Source: Maribacter aquivivus
GTDB taxonomy: Bacteria; Bacteroidota; Bacteroidia; Flavobacteriales; Flavobacteriaceae
Assembly (NCBI RefSeq): GCF_900142175.1
Contig: NZ_FQZX01000003.1
Location: 1-64,000, forward strand
DNA: 64,000 nt
Direction of reading: 5' to 3'
A program made the translations under genes and the position numbers. Under the pieces are notes generated by a model. It worked only from the letters and a program-made list of their open reading frames with translations, was not told where the DNA came from and did no database searches. Shown in pieces: positions 7,998 to 15,794 of the stretch (the stretch's first letter is position 1; each line of letters opens with the position of its first letter).

Positions 7998-9278
7998 ATG
8001 TCAATTTTAGAAAACATCACTTCTAAGGATGCTATTGCATTAGAAGAAAAACACGGAGCTCACAATTACCACCCATTACCTGTTGTATTAAGCAAAGGAG
8101 AAGGTGTTCATGTTTGGGATGTGGAAGGGAAAAAGTATTATGATTTCCTTTCTGCTTACTCTGCGGTAAATCAAGGTCATTGCCATCCAAAAATTGTAAA
8201 TGCAATGACAGAGCAAGCCAAAACATTGTCTTTGACCTCTAGAGCGTTTTACAATGATATGTTGGGTAAGTACGAGAAATATGCAACAGAAACTTTTCAT
8301 TTCGATAAGTTATTACCAATGAATACAGGTGCAGAAGCTGTAGAGACGGCTTTGAAAATTTGTAGAAAATGGGCATATGAAGAGAAAGGTATTGCAGAGA
8401 ATGCAGCTGAAATTATAGTTTGTGAGAATAATTTTCACGGGCGAACTACTACTATTATTTCTTTCTCTAACGATCCTGTAGCTCGTAAGAATTTTGGACC
8501 ATATACAGACGGATTCATTAAAATAGAGTATGATAATTTATCTGCTCTTGAAGAAGTTTTGAAATCAAATTCAAATGTTGCTGGCTTTTTAGTAGAACCT
8601 ATTCAAGGTGAAGCAGGGGTTTATGTGCCTTCTGAAGGTTATTTAAGCGGAGCTAAAGCATTATGTGAAAAGTATAATGTATTGTTTATTGCAGATGAAG
8701 TACAAACTGGTATTGCTAGAACAGGTCGTTTATTAGCAACTTGTGGTAATTGCTCTTGTTCAGATAAGCATTGTAGTGGTACACCTGAGATTAAACCAGA
8801 TATTTTAATATTAGGTAAAGCATTGTCTGGTGGTGCTTACCCTGTTTCTGCTGTTTTAGCTAATGATGCCATTATGAACGTGATAAGACCAGGAAACCAT
8901 GGTAGTACTTTTGGGGGTAACCCAATTGCTGCAGCTGTTGGTATGGCCGCTTTAGAAGTAGTAAAAGAAGAGAAGCTTGCAGAAAATGCCTTTGAATTAG
9001 GTGAGCTTTTTAGAGCTGAGCTGAATAAATTTATTCCTACTACAGATTTGGTTAATAGTGTTAGGGGTAAAGGTCTTTTAAATGCAATACTTATTAATGA
9101 CAGTGAAGATAGTTCTACTGCATGGGATATTTGTATGGCGTTAAAAGAAAACGGATTACTGGCAAAACCAACGCATGGTAATATTATAAGATTTGCACCG
9201 CCATTGGTAATGACAAAAGAACAGCTTTTAGATTGTGTTTCTATTATTGTAAAAACACTGAAAGAGTTTAAAAACTAG
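7998..9278 (+). CDS. rocD: Ornithine aminotransferase
   Basis: PLP-dependent class III aminotransferase that converts ornithine plus 2-oxoglutarate to glutamate-5-semialdehyde plus glutamate, in arginine/proline metabolism. 426 aa, full length. Motifs: NTGAEAVETA (phosphate-binding turn), the F-H-G-R segment, IADEVQTG (D233 contacts the pyridine nitrogen) and ILGKALSGG (K274, Schiff base). The N-terminal H-N-Y-H-P-L-P segment is characteristic of ornithine aminotransferases. A cysteine-rich insert C-x2-C-x-C-x4-C (Cys249, 252, 254, 259) lies between the aspartate and the lysine. Monocistronic, followed by a terminator. Confidence 0.93.
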   Translation: MSILENITSKDAIALEEKHGAHNYHPLPVVLSKGEGVHVWDVEGKKYYDFLSAYSAVNQGHCHPKIVNAMTEQAKTLSLTSRAFYNDMLGKYEKYATETFHFDKLLPMNTGAEAVETALKICRKWAYEEKGIAENAAEIIVCENNFHGRTTTIISFSNDPVARKNFGPYTDGFIKIEYDNLSALEEVLKSNSNVAGFLVEPIQGEAGVYVPSEGYLSGAKALCEKYNVLFIADEVQTGIARTGRLLATCGNCSCSDKHCSGTPEIKPDILILGKALSGGAYPVSAVLANDAIMNVIRPGNHGSTFGGNPIAAAVGMAALEVVKEEKLAENAFELGELFRAELNKFIPTTDLVNSVRGKGLLNAILINDSEDSSTAWDICMALKENGLLAKPTHGNIIRFAPPLVMTKEQLLDCVSIIVKTLKEFKN

Positions 9279-9286
9279 TAATAAAA

Positions 9287-9316
9287 AATCCCCGATGTAA
9301 ATCGGGGATTTTTTTT
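9287..9316. terminator. Bidirectional terminator after rocD
   Basis: Stem AATCCCCGAT / ATCGGGGATT with a GTAA loop and a T run on the plus strand; an A run upstream makes it usable from the minus strand too, where the CCC-motif operon ends. Confidence 0.85.
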
Positions 9317-9329
9317 GATATTTATTTTC

Positions 9330-9641
9330 TTATTGAAAATCGGCTGTCATAAAGAAAGCCATTATCAATCCGAAGTAAAGAATACAAAACACTAAATATA
9401 TTAGGGCTAAAGCTAGACCTACATAAGAGAGAATTCTTCCCGTACTAATATTTTCATATCCTCTATAATTACCAGGATTAGCCTCATAATGTCTCTTTGC
9501 TGTTTTAGCATTGCTTAAGCCGATAAAACTGAATATGGCACCGAAAGGACCACAGCAGAAAAGGGTTAATACAATAGATAAAATACCAAAAGTTAATGCG
9601 TTACTAGAACCTGGTATTTGTTGATATTCTGAATTGTTCAT
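9330..9641 (-). CDS. CCC-motif/DUF4190-like membrane protein (second copy)
   Basis: A 103-residue protein with two hydrophobic segments and an F-C-C-G-P motif (Cys29, Cys30) in the first, like DUF4190 and CCC-motif small membrane proteins of Bacteroidota. A conserved Y-E-A-N-P-x-x-Y linker connects the helices, echoing Y-Q-E-N-P-x-E-Y in its neighbour, so the two genes are diverged paralogues. Its ATG abuts the upstream stop codon. No function is known. Confidence 0.7.
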   Translation of the reverse strand: MNNSEYQQIPGSSNALTFGILSIVLTLFCCGPFGAIFSFIGLSNAKTAKRHYEANPGNYRGYENISTGRILSYVGLALALIYLVFCILYFGLIMAFFMTADFQ

Positions 9642-9980
9642 TTATTCCATTGGTATTCCAAGTTGTTCATAAATTTCAGAGGTCTGCTCTATATAAGCAT
9701 CCCAACCGCCCATAGAAACTATAGAGTATATTGTCCATATTAGTGATAGAGCTCCCAAGACTAATCCGATTATAGCAACAATTTTAGTTGTCTTAAGCGT
9801 ACTGAAGTTGGAATATTCTTGAGGATTTTCCTGATAAGTTTTAGTGTCTTTGTTTATTAATATTAAAGCAATCCCAGACATAATAACACCTCCAATACCT
9901 GCACTTACGCAGCAGCATAAAAAAGAGACGATACTCAGAATAAGAGCGATAGTAACATTAGGTAATTTTTGTTGTTCCAT
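9642..9980 (-). CDS. CCC-motif membrane protein (first copy)
   Basis: A 112-residue membrane protein with the run C-C-C (residues 22-24) in the first hydrophobic segment, a linker with Y-Q-E-N-P-Q-E-Y and a second hydrophobic helix. This matches the CCC-motif membrane protein family of Bacteroidota. It sits between a DUF2752 gene (17 bases upstream) and a paralogue that starts immediately after its stop. The shared arrangement suggests an envelope function, but none is established. Confidence 0.75.
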   Translation of the reverse strand: MEQQKLPNVTIALILSIVSFLCCCVSAGIGGVIMSGIALILINKDTKTYQENPQEYSNFSTLKTTKIVAIIGLVLGALSLIWTIYSIVSMGGWDAYIEQTSEIYEQLGIPME

Positions 9981-9997
9981 AATTTAAGGTTTAGTTA

Positions 9998-10336
9998 TTA
10001 GATAAATTTTAAAATATAATTGGTTAGTATAAAACCTACGGTACTTACCATAAGAGTAATTGTAATTGCATTTGAATGTTTAAAAGGGTATAGCTTATTG
10101 AGCCCTAAAAAGCCAAAGAGTAATAGCATAGGGTAAATAGCAGGGTACATTAAAAAAGCTGAGATAAACTCGCCCTTTATTAAAAATAATAGTGAACGCT
10201 GTAAACCACAGCCTGGGCAATCAACGCCTAATAACTGTTTGGTAAAACAGGGTAGCATGAAACTTTCTAGTCCCAGAAAAATGATTAATGCCTTAATGCG
10301 CATCTGTAAATAAATTAATAGTCCGAAAATTACCAT
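9998..10336 (-). CDS. DUF2752 domain-containing membrane protein
   Basis: A 112-residue membrane protein with three hydrophobic segments. The DUF2752 hallmark G-V-D-C-P-G-C-G-L-Q-R-S is present, giving a C-P-G-C pair facing the membrane boundary. The family is common in Bacteroidota and of unknown function. Two starts are possible: ATG at 10336, or Met12 at 10303; the sequence does not decide between them. First gene of an operon with the two CCC-motif genes, and divergent from the Smr gene. Confidence 0.75.
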   Translation of the reverse strand: MVIFGLLIYLQMRIKALIIFLGLESFMLPCFTKQLLGVDCPGCGLQRSLLFLIKGEFISAFLMYPAIYPMLLLFGFLGLNKLYPFKHSNAITITLMVSTVGFILTNYILKFI

Positions 10337-10344
10337 TATTTTTG
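10337..10344 (+). promoter_or_regulatory. -7 box of the Smr-domain gene
   Basis: TATTTTTG matches TAnnTTTG. It overlaps the TTG codon at 10342 that would otherwise extend the reading frame, which excludes that TTG as the start. Confidence 0.55.
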
Positions 10345-10362
10345 TGTATTCAAAACAAAAAC

Positions 10363-10905
10363 ATGTCTCATTTTAATATTGGCGATACCGTAGAAACAAT
10401 TGATGACGTCATTAAAGGCGTTGTTGAATCTATTAATGGCACTAATATTACCATGTTAAGTGACGATGGTTTTCCATTAACATTCGCGGCTCATGAACTT
10501 GTTTTAATTGCCGATGATATTAGAGTTTCTAATTATGAGATCGCTCAAATAAAAAAGGAAAAGGAAATACCTAAACGTAGAAAGACAACAGTTTTAAGGA
10601 CTAAAGAACGTACGGCACCAAAAATGGAAGTTGATTTGCATATTAATCAACTAATGAAAAATCCTAAATCGGTAAGTAAGTATGATATGCTAAATCTACA
10701 ATTAGATACTGCCAAACGTCAGTTAGATTTTGCCATCAGTAAACGAATACAAAAAATTGTGTTTATACATGGTGTAGGTGAGGGAGTATTGAAAGAAGAA
10801 CTTGGTTATCTATTCCGAAAGTACGACAACGTTAAATATTACGATGCCGATTATCAAAAATATGGGCTAGGGGCTACCGAAGTATATATTTTTCAGAATT
10901 TTTAG
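10363..10905 (+). CDS. Smr/MutS2-like domain protein (DUF2027 type)
   Basis: A 180-residue protein with an N-terminal beta-rich SH3-like region (about 1-55, G-D-T-V-E onward), a basic linker, and a C-terminal Smr domain. The Smr motifs are clear: E-V-D-L-H (the D-x-H element) and I-H-G-V-G-E-G-V-L (the H-G-x-G element). Smr domains are nicking endonucleases or RNA-cleaving domains in other proteins. No MutS ATPase is fused. Start ATG 10363 is preferred over the in-frame TTG at 10342 because that TTG lies inside the -7 box. It ends one base before a convergent gene. Confidence 0.85.
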   Translation: MSHFNIGDTVETIDDVIKGVVESINGTNITMLSDDGFPLTFAAHELVLIADDIRVSNYEIAQIKKEKEIPKRRKTTVLRTKERTAPKMEVDLHINQLMKNPKSVSKYDMLNLQLDTAKRQLDFAISKRIQKIVFIHGVGEGVLKEELGYLFRKYDNVKYYDADYQKYGLGATEVYIFQNF

Positions 10906-10906
10906 A

Positions 10907-11413
10907 TTACTCTGCAGTTGTAGTTACTGTACCAAACTCACTTATTTGTAAATCTGTAATTCTACTGCCGTTTTCATTTAAGAAGGTAATGCCGCTTAGC
11001 TGAATGGTATGGCTGTATGTAATGTCGTCTTCAGTAGTGGTCGTTACAAAAATACTACCTGCCTCTGCCTCAATTTCTTCTAGAACAGTTGGTGTAAGTG
11101 GTGGTGGTGAATCACAAAAATAACTACTGCTAACGGTCTCAGAGAAAATACGATAGGTAATTTGAGAACTTCCAGGAACTAGACTTTCAATTTCAGTAGT
11201 TGAAACTTCATTTTTTAAAAGTTCACTAGGAAGATTCAATATTAATGCCTCATCACCATTTATCTTGAACAAAACATTTTCGGTCGTAGCAGAAACATCA
11301 TTACAACTTTGAATTGTATCGATACTATCAAAATCTACGGTTTCTATTTGAAGGTCACCATCATTACATCCAAAGAACAAAATCGAACAACCAATTAAGA
11401 GGTATTTTTTCAT
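10907..11413 (-). CDS. Hypothetical lipoprotein
   Basis: A 168-residue lipoprotein with signal peptide and lipobox FFGC (Cys16), followed by N-D-G-D. The mature region is Thr/Ser/Glu-rich and beta-predicted, with two cysteines (S-C-N-D and F-C-D-S) that could form a disulfide. I do not recognise the family beyond flavobacterial hypothetical lipoproteins. Transcribed alone and convergent with the Smr gene. Confidence 0.65.
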   Translation of the reverse strand: MKKYLLIGCSILFFGCNDGDLQIETVDFDSIDTIQSCNDVSATTENVLFKINGDEALILNLPSELLKNEVSTTEIESLVPGSSQITYRIFSETVSSSYFCDSPPPLTPTVLEEIEAEAGSIFVTTTTEDDITYSHTIQLSGITFLNENGSRITDLQISEFGTVTTTAE

Positions 11414-11480
11414 AATTCAAATTTAATTTAAAAATTGGAAATCTGTCTGTAGCATCACTGTCAATTATGGGTTAATTAAC

Positions 11481-11488
11481 TATTTTTG
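11481..11488 (+). promoter_or_regulatory. -7 box of the cysteine desulfurase gene
   Basis: TATTTTTG 30 bases before the ATG. A matching -33 TTG is not clear. Confidence 0.5.
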
Positions 11489-11517
11489 TTCATTATTTAT
11501 TTTAAGAGTAGGCTTAT

Positions 11518-12663
11518 ATGAAACATGTATATTTAGATAACGCAGCCACTACGCAAATTCACCCTAATGTTATTGCAAAAATGCAAGACGCATTAGGTAC
11601 TTATGGTAACCCTTCTTCTACACATAGTTTTGGTAGAACGGCAAAGACAGCCATAGAAAGTGCTCGTAAAACTATAGCTAAGTATATTAATGCACAACCT
11701 TCAGAAATTATTTTCACATCTGGTGGCACCGAGGCAGATAATATGATTATTAGATGCGCCGTGCGTGATTTGAATGTAAAAACTATTATTACTACAAGAA
11801 TTGAGCACCATGCAGTTTTACATACCGTAGAAGAATTAGAACAAAAGGGTTTAATTCAATTATTATATGTTGATTTGGATGAATATGGTAACCCAGATTT
11901 GGTACATTTAGAAGCACTTCTACAAAAAGATGAATCTAAAAAGTTGGTAAGTTTAATGCATGTAAATAATGAAATTGGAAATAAAATAGACTTAGAAGAG
12001 ATTACTCTTTTGTCAAAAAAATACGGAGCTTTAGTTCATTCTGATACCGTACAATCTCTAGGACATTTTAATTGGGATGTAAAATCATTTCCTATTGATT
12101 TCTTAGCAGCTGCAGCACATAAATTTCACGGACCTAAAGGTATTGGTTTTGCTTTTATTCGTAAGAATTCTGGTTTAAGCTGTATGATATCTGGTGGTTC
12201 TCAAGAACGCGGACTTAGAGCTGGTACCGAGTCTTTTCATAATATCGTAGGTCTAGAAGAAGCTTTTATACATGCATATGATAATTTAGATGAAGACAAG
12301 AAATATGTTGAGGGGTTAAAATCTTACTTTATCGAGATGGTTAATAAAGAAATACCTGGTGCCAAATTTAATGGGCATTCGGGTGATTTAGATAAAAGCA
12401 CGTATACTTTGGTGAATGTTTGTTTACCTATTTCTGAAGCTAAATCAATGCTACTTTTATTCAATTTAGATATGAAAGGTATTGCTTGTTCTAAGGGTAG
12501 TGCATGCCAGTCTGGTAGCGATGCAGGTTCTCACGTACTTACACAAGTATTATCTGCTGAAGATATGAAAAAGCCATCTGTACGCTTTTCGTTTTCTACT
12601 TATAATATCAAAGAAGATATCGATTATACGATTGGTGTTTTAAAAGATATTATAGAGGCGTAA
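11518..12663 (+). CDS. Cysteine desulfurase (IscS/NifS family)
   Basis: PLP enzyme that removes sulfur from cysteine as an enzyme-bound persulfide for Fe-S clusters, thiolated tRNA or molybdopterin. 381 aa. Motifs: YLDNAATTQ at the N-terminus, SGGTEADN, the Asp-containing H-S-D-T-V-Q, A-A-H-K-F-H-G-P-K-G with the Schiff-base Lys202, and the mobile-loop G-S-A-C-Q-S-G with catalytic Cys330. The G-S-A-C form and sequence order fit the IscS-like group I. No iscU or other Fe-S gene is adjacent, so the sulfur acceptor cannot be told; the Moco cluster at 40.7 kb is one possible client. Confidence 0.92.
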   Translation: MKHVYLDNAATTQIHPNVIAKMQDALGTYGNPSSTHSFGRTAKTAIESARKTIAKYINAQPSEIIFTSGGTEADNMIIRCAVRDLNVKTIITTRIEHHAVLHTVEELEQKGLIQLLYVDLDEYGNPDLVHLEALLQKDESKKLVSLMHVNNEIGNKIDLEEITLLSKKYGALVHSDTVQSLGHFNWDVKSFPIDFLAAAAHKFHGPKGIGFAFIRKNSGLSCMISGGSQERGLRAGTESFHNIVGLEEAFIHAYDNLDEDKKYVEGLKSYFIEMVNKEIPGAKFNGHSGDLDKSTYTLVNVCLPISEAKSMLLLFNLDMKGIACSKGSACQSGSDAGSHVLTQVLSAEDMKKPSVRFSFSTYNIKEDIDYTIGVLKDIIEA

Positions 12664-13314
12664 TTAATTTTTACGATCGCGTTTGCGCTCTCTCTCATAA
12701 GGGAATTTTCTAATAGCTAACTTCATCATACGATCAATAAGGTCGGTGGTGTTTTTGCCGGTCTTTTTATTAATTTCCTTTTCGTATTTCCATAGTAATT
12801 TACCGGAATCGCCATCGCTTATCTTAATGCCAATACGACCATAATTAGCACCGCCAGAGAAGTAGTCTGTAAAGCTGAATTCTGTAGGAACGCCGTTAGA
12901 TAGTAGAATGTTCAAATCTAAAGTACCACTGATAATGCCATCTACCCCTAATATTTCACTTAGCTCTTTGGTGGTATACACATCAATATTGTCATAACTA
13001 ATATTTTCCTTTGCTAGTATAGCAGCCGTATTTTCGATATTTTGAAAGGTTACAGGCAGCTTTTTCTTTTTACTACGTTTAGAGAAATACGTTTCTAATG
13101 CATTTTGTACAGCATAACCTTCGTTCTCTTCCAATCTTTTTTGTTCAGACTTAGAGATTTTTTCATTCAAGTCTAAATTGGTCAAGAAAGGTATAATGGC
13201 CAAAATATTATGATCAGCGCTCAAGTCATCAAAACTGGGGCTTTCATAAATGTTTTTCTGAGCCATAACGGCGAAAGAAGAAATAAATGCAAATAAGAAA
13301 AGTATTCTTTTCAT
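12664..13314 (-). CDS. Hypothetical exported protein, CsgG/GNA1162-like fold possible
   Basis: A 216-residue protein with a signal peptide ending at V-M-A-Q. The middle (A-I-I-P-F-L and E-I-L-G-V-D-G-I-I-S-G-T-L-D) and the late I-S-D-G-D-S-G-K-L-L-W-K-Y recall the pattern of CsgG- and GNA1162-type envelope proteins (a domain that binds in ring-like assemblies), and the C-terminus is strongly basic. The assignment is by eye only. Its stop is adjacent to that of the convergent cysteine desulfurase gene. It is nine bases behind the TonB-dependent receptor gene and probably in the same operon. Confidence 0.6.
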   Translation of the reverse strand: MKRILFLFAFISSFAVMAQKNIYESPSFDDLSADHNILAIIPFLTNLDLNEKISKSEQKRLEENEGYAVQNALETYFSKRSKKKKLPVTFQNIENTAAILAKENISYDNIDVYTTKELSEILGVDGIISGTLDLNILLSNGVPTEFSFTDYFSGGANYGRIGIKISDGDSGKLLWKYEKEINKKTGKNTTDLIDRMMKLAIRKFPYERERKRDRKN

Positions 13315-13323
13315 CTGTAATGT

Positions 13324-15789
13324 TTAAAGGCGTAATCCTAATTTTAAATTTAATACTCTAGAAGTAAGATAATTTGGCACAGCATACTCAATTTTGCTGT
13401 CTGCATCTCTCACCCAAGTATTGGTAATTGAATTCTGATTGTTGAATAAATTGAAAATTTCAAAACCTAAACTCAATTCTTTAAAATTATGAAGCCAATG
13501 TGTTCTTGAAAATTGTTTGTCCTTATTTGCAAAAATATAGGAAATTCCTAAATCTGCACGTTTATAATCTCTTAATCTATTCTGAAAAATGTAAGGATCA
13601 GCATAACTGGGCGAGCCACCAGGAACACCAGTTTGATAAACTAAGTTTAAATACATCTTTACATCTGGTATGGTAGGTATGTAATCTTGAAAAAGAATAG
13701 CGAATTTAAAGCGTTGATCTGTAGGGCGAGGTATGTAGCCTCTATTATTTCTATTCTCTTCGGTTTTCAAATATCCTAGACTTACCCAAGATTCTGTGCC
13801 AGGTACAAAAGCACCGTTTAGTCTAACTTCTGCACCATATACATAAGCTTCTGCATCATTATTAGCAGCGTAACGAATACGAACATCTTCTAAGGTATAT
13901 GGGTTTACATTTTCTAATTTCTTGTAATATGCTTCGCTAATCAGTGTAAAAGGCCTATCCCAAAGCAGAAAGCTATATTCATTTCCTGCAACGAGATGAA
14001 AAGCTTTTTGTGCTTTTACATTGGGTTGAATAGTGCCGGTGTTATCACGTAGCTCTCGGTAGAAAGGTGGTTGATGATAAATTCCGGTAGATAGTCGAAA
14101 GAGCATATCTTTTTTCCATTCAGGCTTTATAGCAAATTGTGCACGCGGACTGAATACGGTTTGTGATGCTTTTTCTACACCAGTACCACTCACGGTCCAA
14201 TGATGTGAGCGTATACCTATATTATAGTATATATATGCATTTTTCCATGTATTTTGGGTGCCTAATTGAACATAACCAGAAAACCGATTCGTTTTTACAA
14301 AGTTTAGAGCATTTAACCCTGTATATGCTTCCAATGGTGCATCAAAAGGTTCAGAAGGCTGATTGTTTATGAATTCAGTGCGAGGTGGTCTAATAGAAAA
14401 TCCGGCGGAATCTATAAACTCAGATTCTCGCAACTGATCTCTTATGTCTTCATGAGTATATTTTGCTCCCCATTCCAATACAGAATTGTTCATGGAGTGA
14501 GAACCTTTATGTTCTAAATTGAAGATTAGAGCATCTAAATCATTTCTTGTACGGTTGAACTGAGAACCAATTCCGCGAGATGTTAATACCTCGCCTGCCG
14601 TGTTGCTTCCTATATTGCTATCAACATCACCAAGCTCATAGGCTGCAACAACATCTGAATATTCTTCTTCAATGGTATGGTAAATAGAGGATATAAGTTT
14701 TAAAGTGGTCTTTTCATTTAAAAAATAACTGCCTTTTAAAGCACCTAAGGCGGTAGTGTATGTATTGTTTTCCTGCCCTTCATAATACACTACTAATGCC
14801 TGCGGGTTATCTATAGTGCCAAAATTAGTCTGTCTATTTAACGGTTCATTTTTATAATCGTTAACAGCTAAATTACCTAGAAAATTAAGTTGAAACTTTG
14901 GCGAAAAGCGGTACGTCAAATAACTTTGAACATCTGTAAATGCCGGATTAAAATTGCTTTGTGTCTGCTGGCTATTAACCAATAAAGAGTTATTTCTATA
15001 ACGAACTCCAGATACAGAACTTAATTTTTGATTTTTAGAAACGGTTTCTAAACTAGCGCTAGCGCCAAGAAAACTTGCATTTGCCCTAAGAGAAAATAGG
15101 GTAGGGGTCTTGTATTTAATATCTAGAACAGAGGCTAGTTTATCGCCATACTTCGCTTGAAAACCGCCAGCTGAAAATTTTACATTTTGTACTAAGGCAC
15201 TATTTACAAAGCTTAAACCTTCTTGTTGTGCAGAACGAATTAGAAACGGTCTATATACCTCTATTTCGTTTACATACACTAAGTTTTCATCGTAGTTGCC
15301 TCCGCGTACAGCATATTGTGTACTTAATTCATTATTAGATGAAACACCAGGTAATAACTTTAATATTGTTTCTACTCCGGAATTTGCACCTGGTATCTTT
15401 CTGATTTTTTCTGGAGATATGTTTAAAATATTGCTGACTTCTTTCTCGCCAGTTGCAGAAACGGTAACTCCGTCTATTTGGGTAACATCACTTTTTAAAA
15501 CAGGATTGAACTCAAACGTTTCATTCGTATTTAATATGATATTTTCTAAAACAACATCTAGATAAGCAATATGAGAGAAAATTATAGTATTCTCTTTATC
15601 TGAGGTAATCTCTAAAATGTAAAAACCGTTAGAATTTGTTGTGGTCCCTAAACCTTTACTCGTAATATTTACATTTGGTAAGGGCTCATTGTCATGACCT
15701 AATACTATACCTGTAATAGTAGCATTCTGTGCAAAACCAATGGCGCTGCATAGTAATAGTATCAGGCTTAGAATGTTAGGTGGTTTCAA
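13324..15789 (-). CDS. TonB-dependent receptor with carboxypeptidase-regulatory-like N-domain
   Basis: Outer-membrane active transporter, 821 aa. Signal peptide (to A-I-G-F-A-Q), then a CarboxypepD_reg-like beta-sandwich (about 24-105, G-T-T-T-N-S-N-G-F-Y), plug domain (about 115-225, L-P-G-V-S and V-R-G-G-N-Y-D-E-N) and a 22-strand barrel to the C-terminal aromatic. No SusD partner is adjacent, so it is not a typical polysaccharide locus. The start codon is TTG, five bases after the stop of the M23 peptidase; no ATG lies upstream in frame before a TAG. Substrate unknown. Likely cotranscribed with the upstream peptidase gene. Confidence 0.9.
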   Translation of the reverse strand: MKPPNILSLILLLCSAIGFAQNATITGIVLGHDNEPLPNVNITSKGLGTTTNSNGFYILEITSDKENTIIFSHIAYLDVVLENIILNTNETFEFNPVLKSDVTQIDGVTVSATGEKEVSNILNISPEKIRKIPGANSGVETILKLLPGVSSNNELSTQYAVRGGNYDENLVYVNEIEVYRPFLIRSAQQEGLSFVNSALVQNVKFSAGGFQAKYGDKLASVLDIKYKTPTLFSLRANASFLGASASLETVSKNQKLSSVSGVRYRNNSLLVNSQQTQSNFNPAFTDVQSYLTYRFSPKFQLNFLGNLAVNDYKNEPLNRQTNFGTIDNPQALVVYYEGQENNTYTTALGALKGSYFLNEKTTLKLISSIYHTIEEEYSDVVAAYELGDVDSNIGSNTAGEVLTSRGIGSQFNRTRNDLDALIFNLEHKGSHSMNNSVLEWGAKYTHEDIRDQLRESEFIDSAGFSIRPPRTEFINNQPSEPFDAPLEAYTGLNALNFVKTNRFSGYVQLGTQNTWKNAYIYYNIGIRSHHWTVSGTGVEKASQTVFSPRAQFAIKPEWKKDMLFRLSTGIYHQPPFYRELRDNTGTIQPNVKAQKAFHLVAGNEYSFLLWDRPFTLISEAYYKKLENVNPYTLEDVRIRYAANNDAEAYVYGAEVRLNGAFVPGTESWVSLGYLKTEENRNNRGYIPRPTDQRFKFAILFQDYIPTIPDVKMYLNLVYQTGVPGGSPSYADPYIFQNRLRDYKRADLGISYIFANKDKQFSRTHWLHNFKELSLGFEIFNLFNNQNSITNTWVRDADSKIEYAVPNYLTSRVLNLKLGLRL

Positions 15790-15794
15790 ATATG

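Noticed and set aside
10342..10362. TTG-initiated extension of the Smr protein
   Set aside because: The TTG is part of the TATTTTTG promoter box, so it cannot be in the mRNA as a start codon.
12664..13314. Firm assignment as CsgG curli secretion protein
   Set aside because: Only a loose pattern resembles the family, there is no lipobox and no curli gene is nearby; kept as hypothetical.
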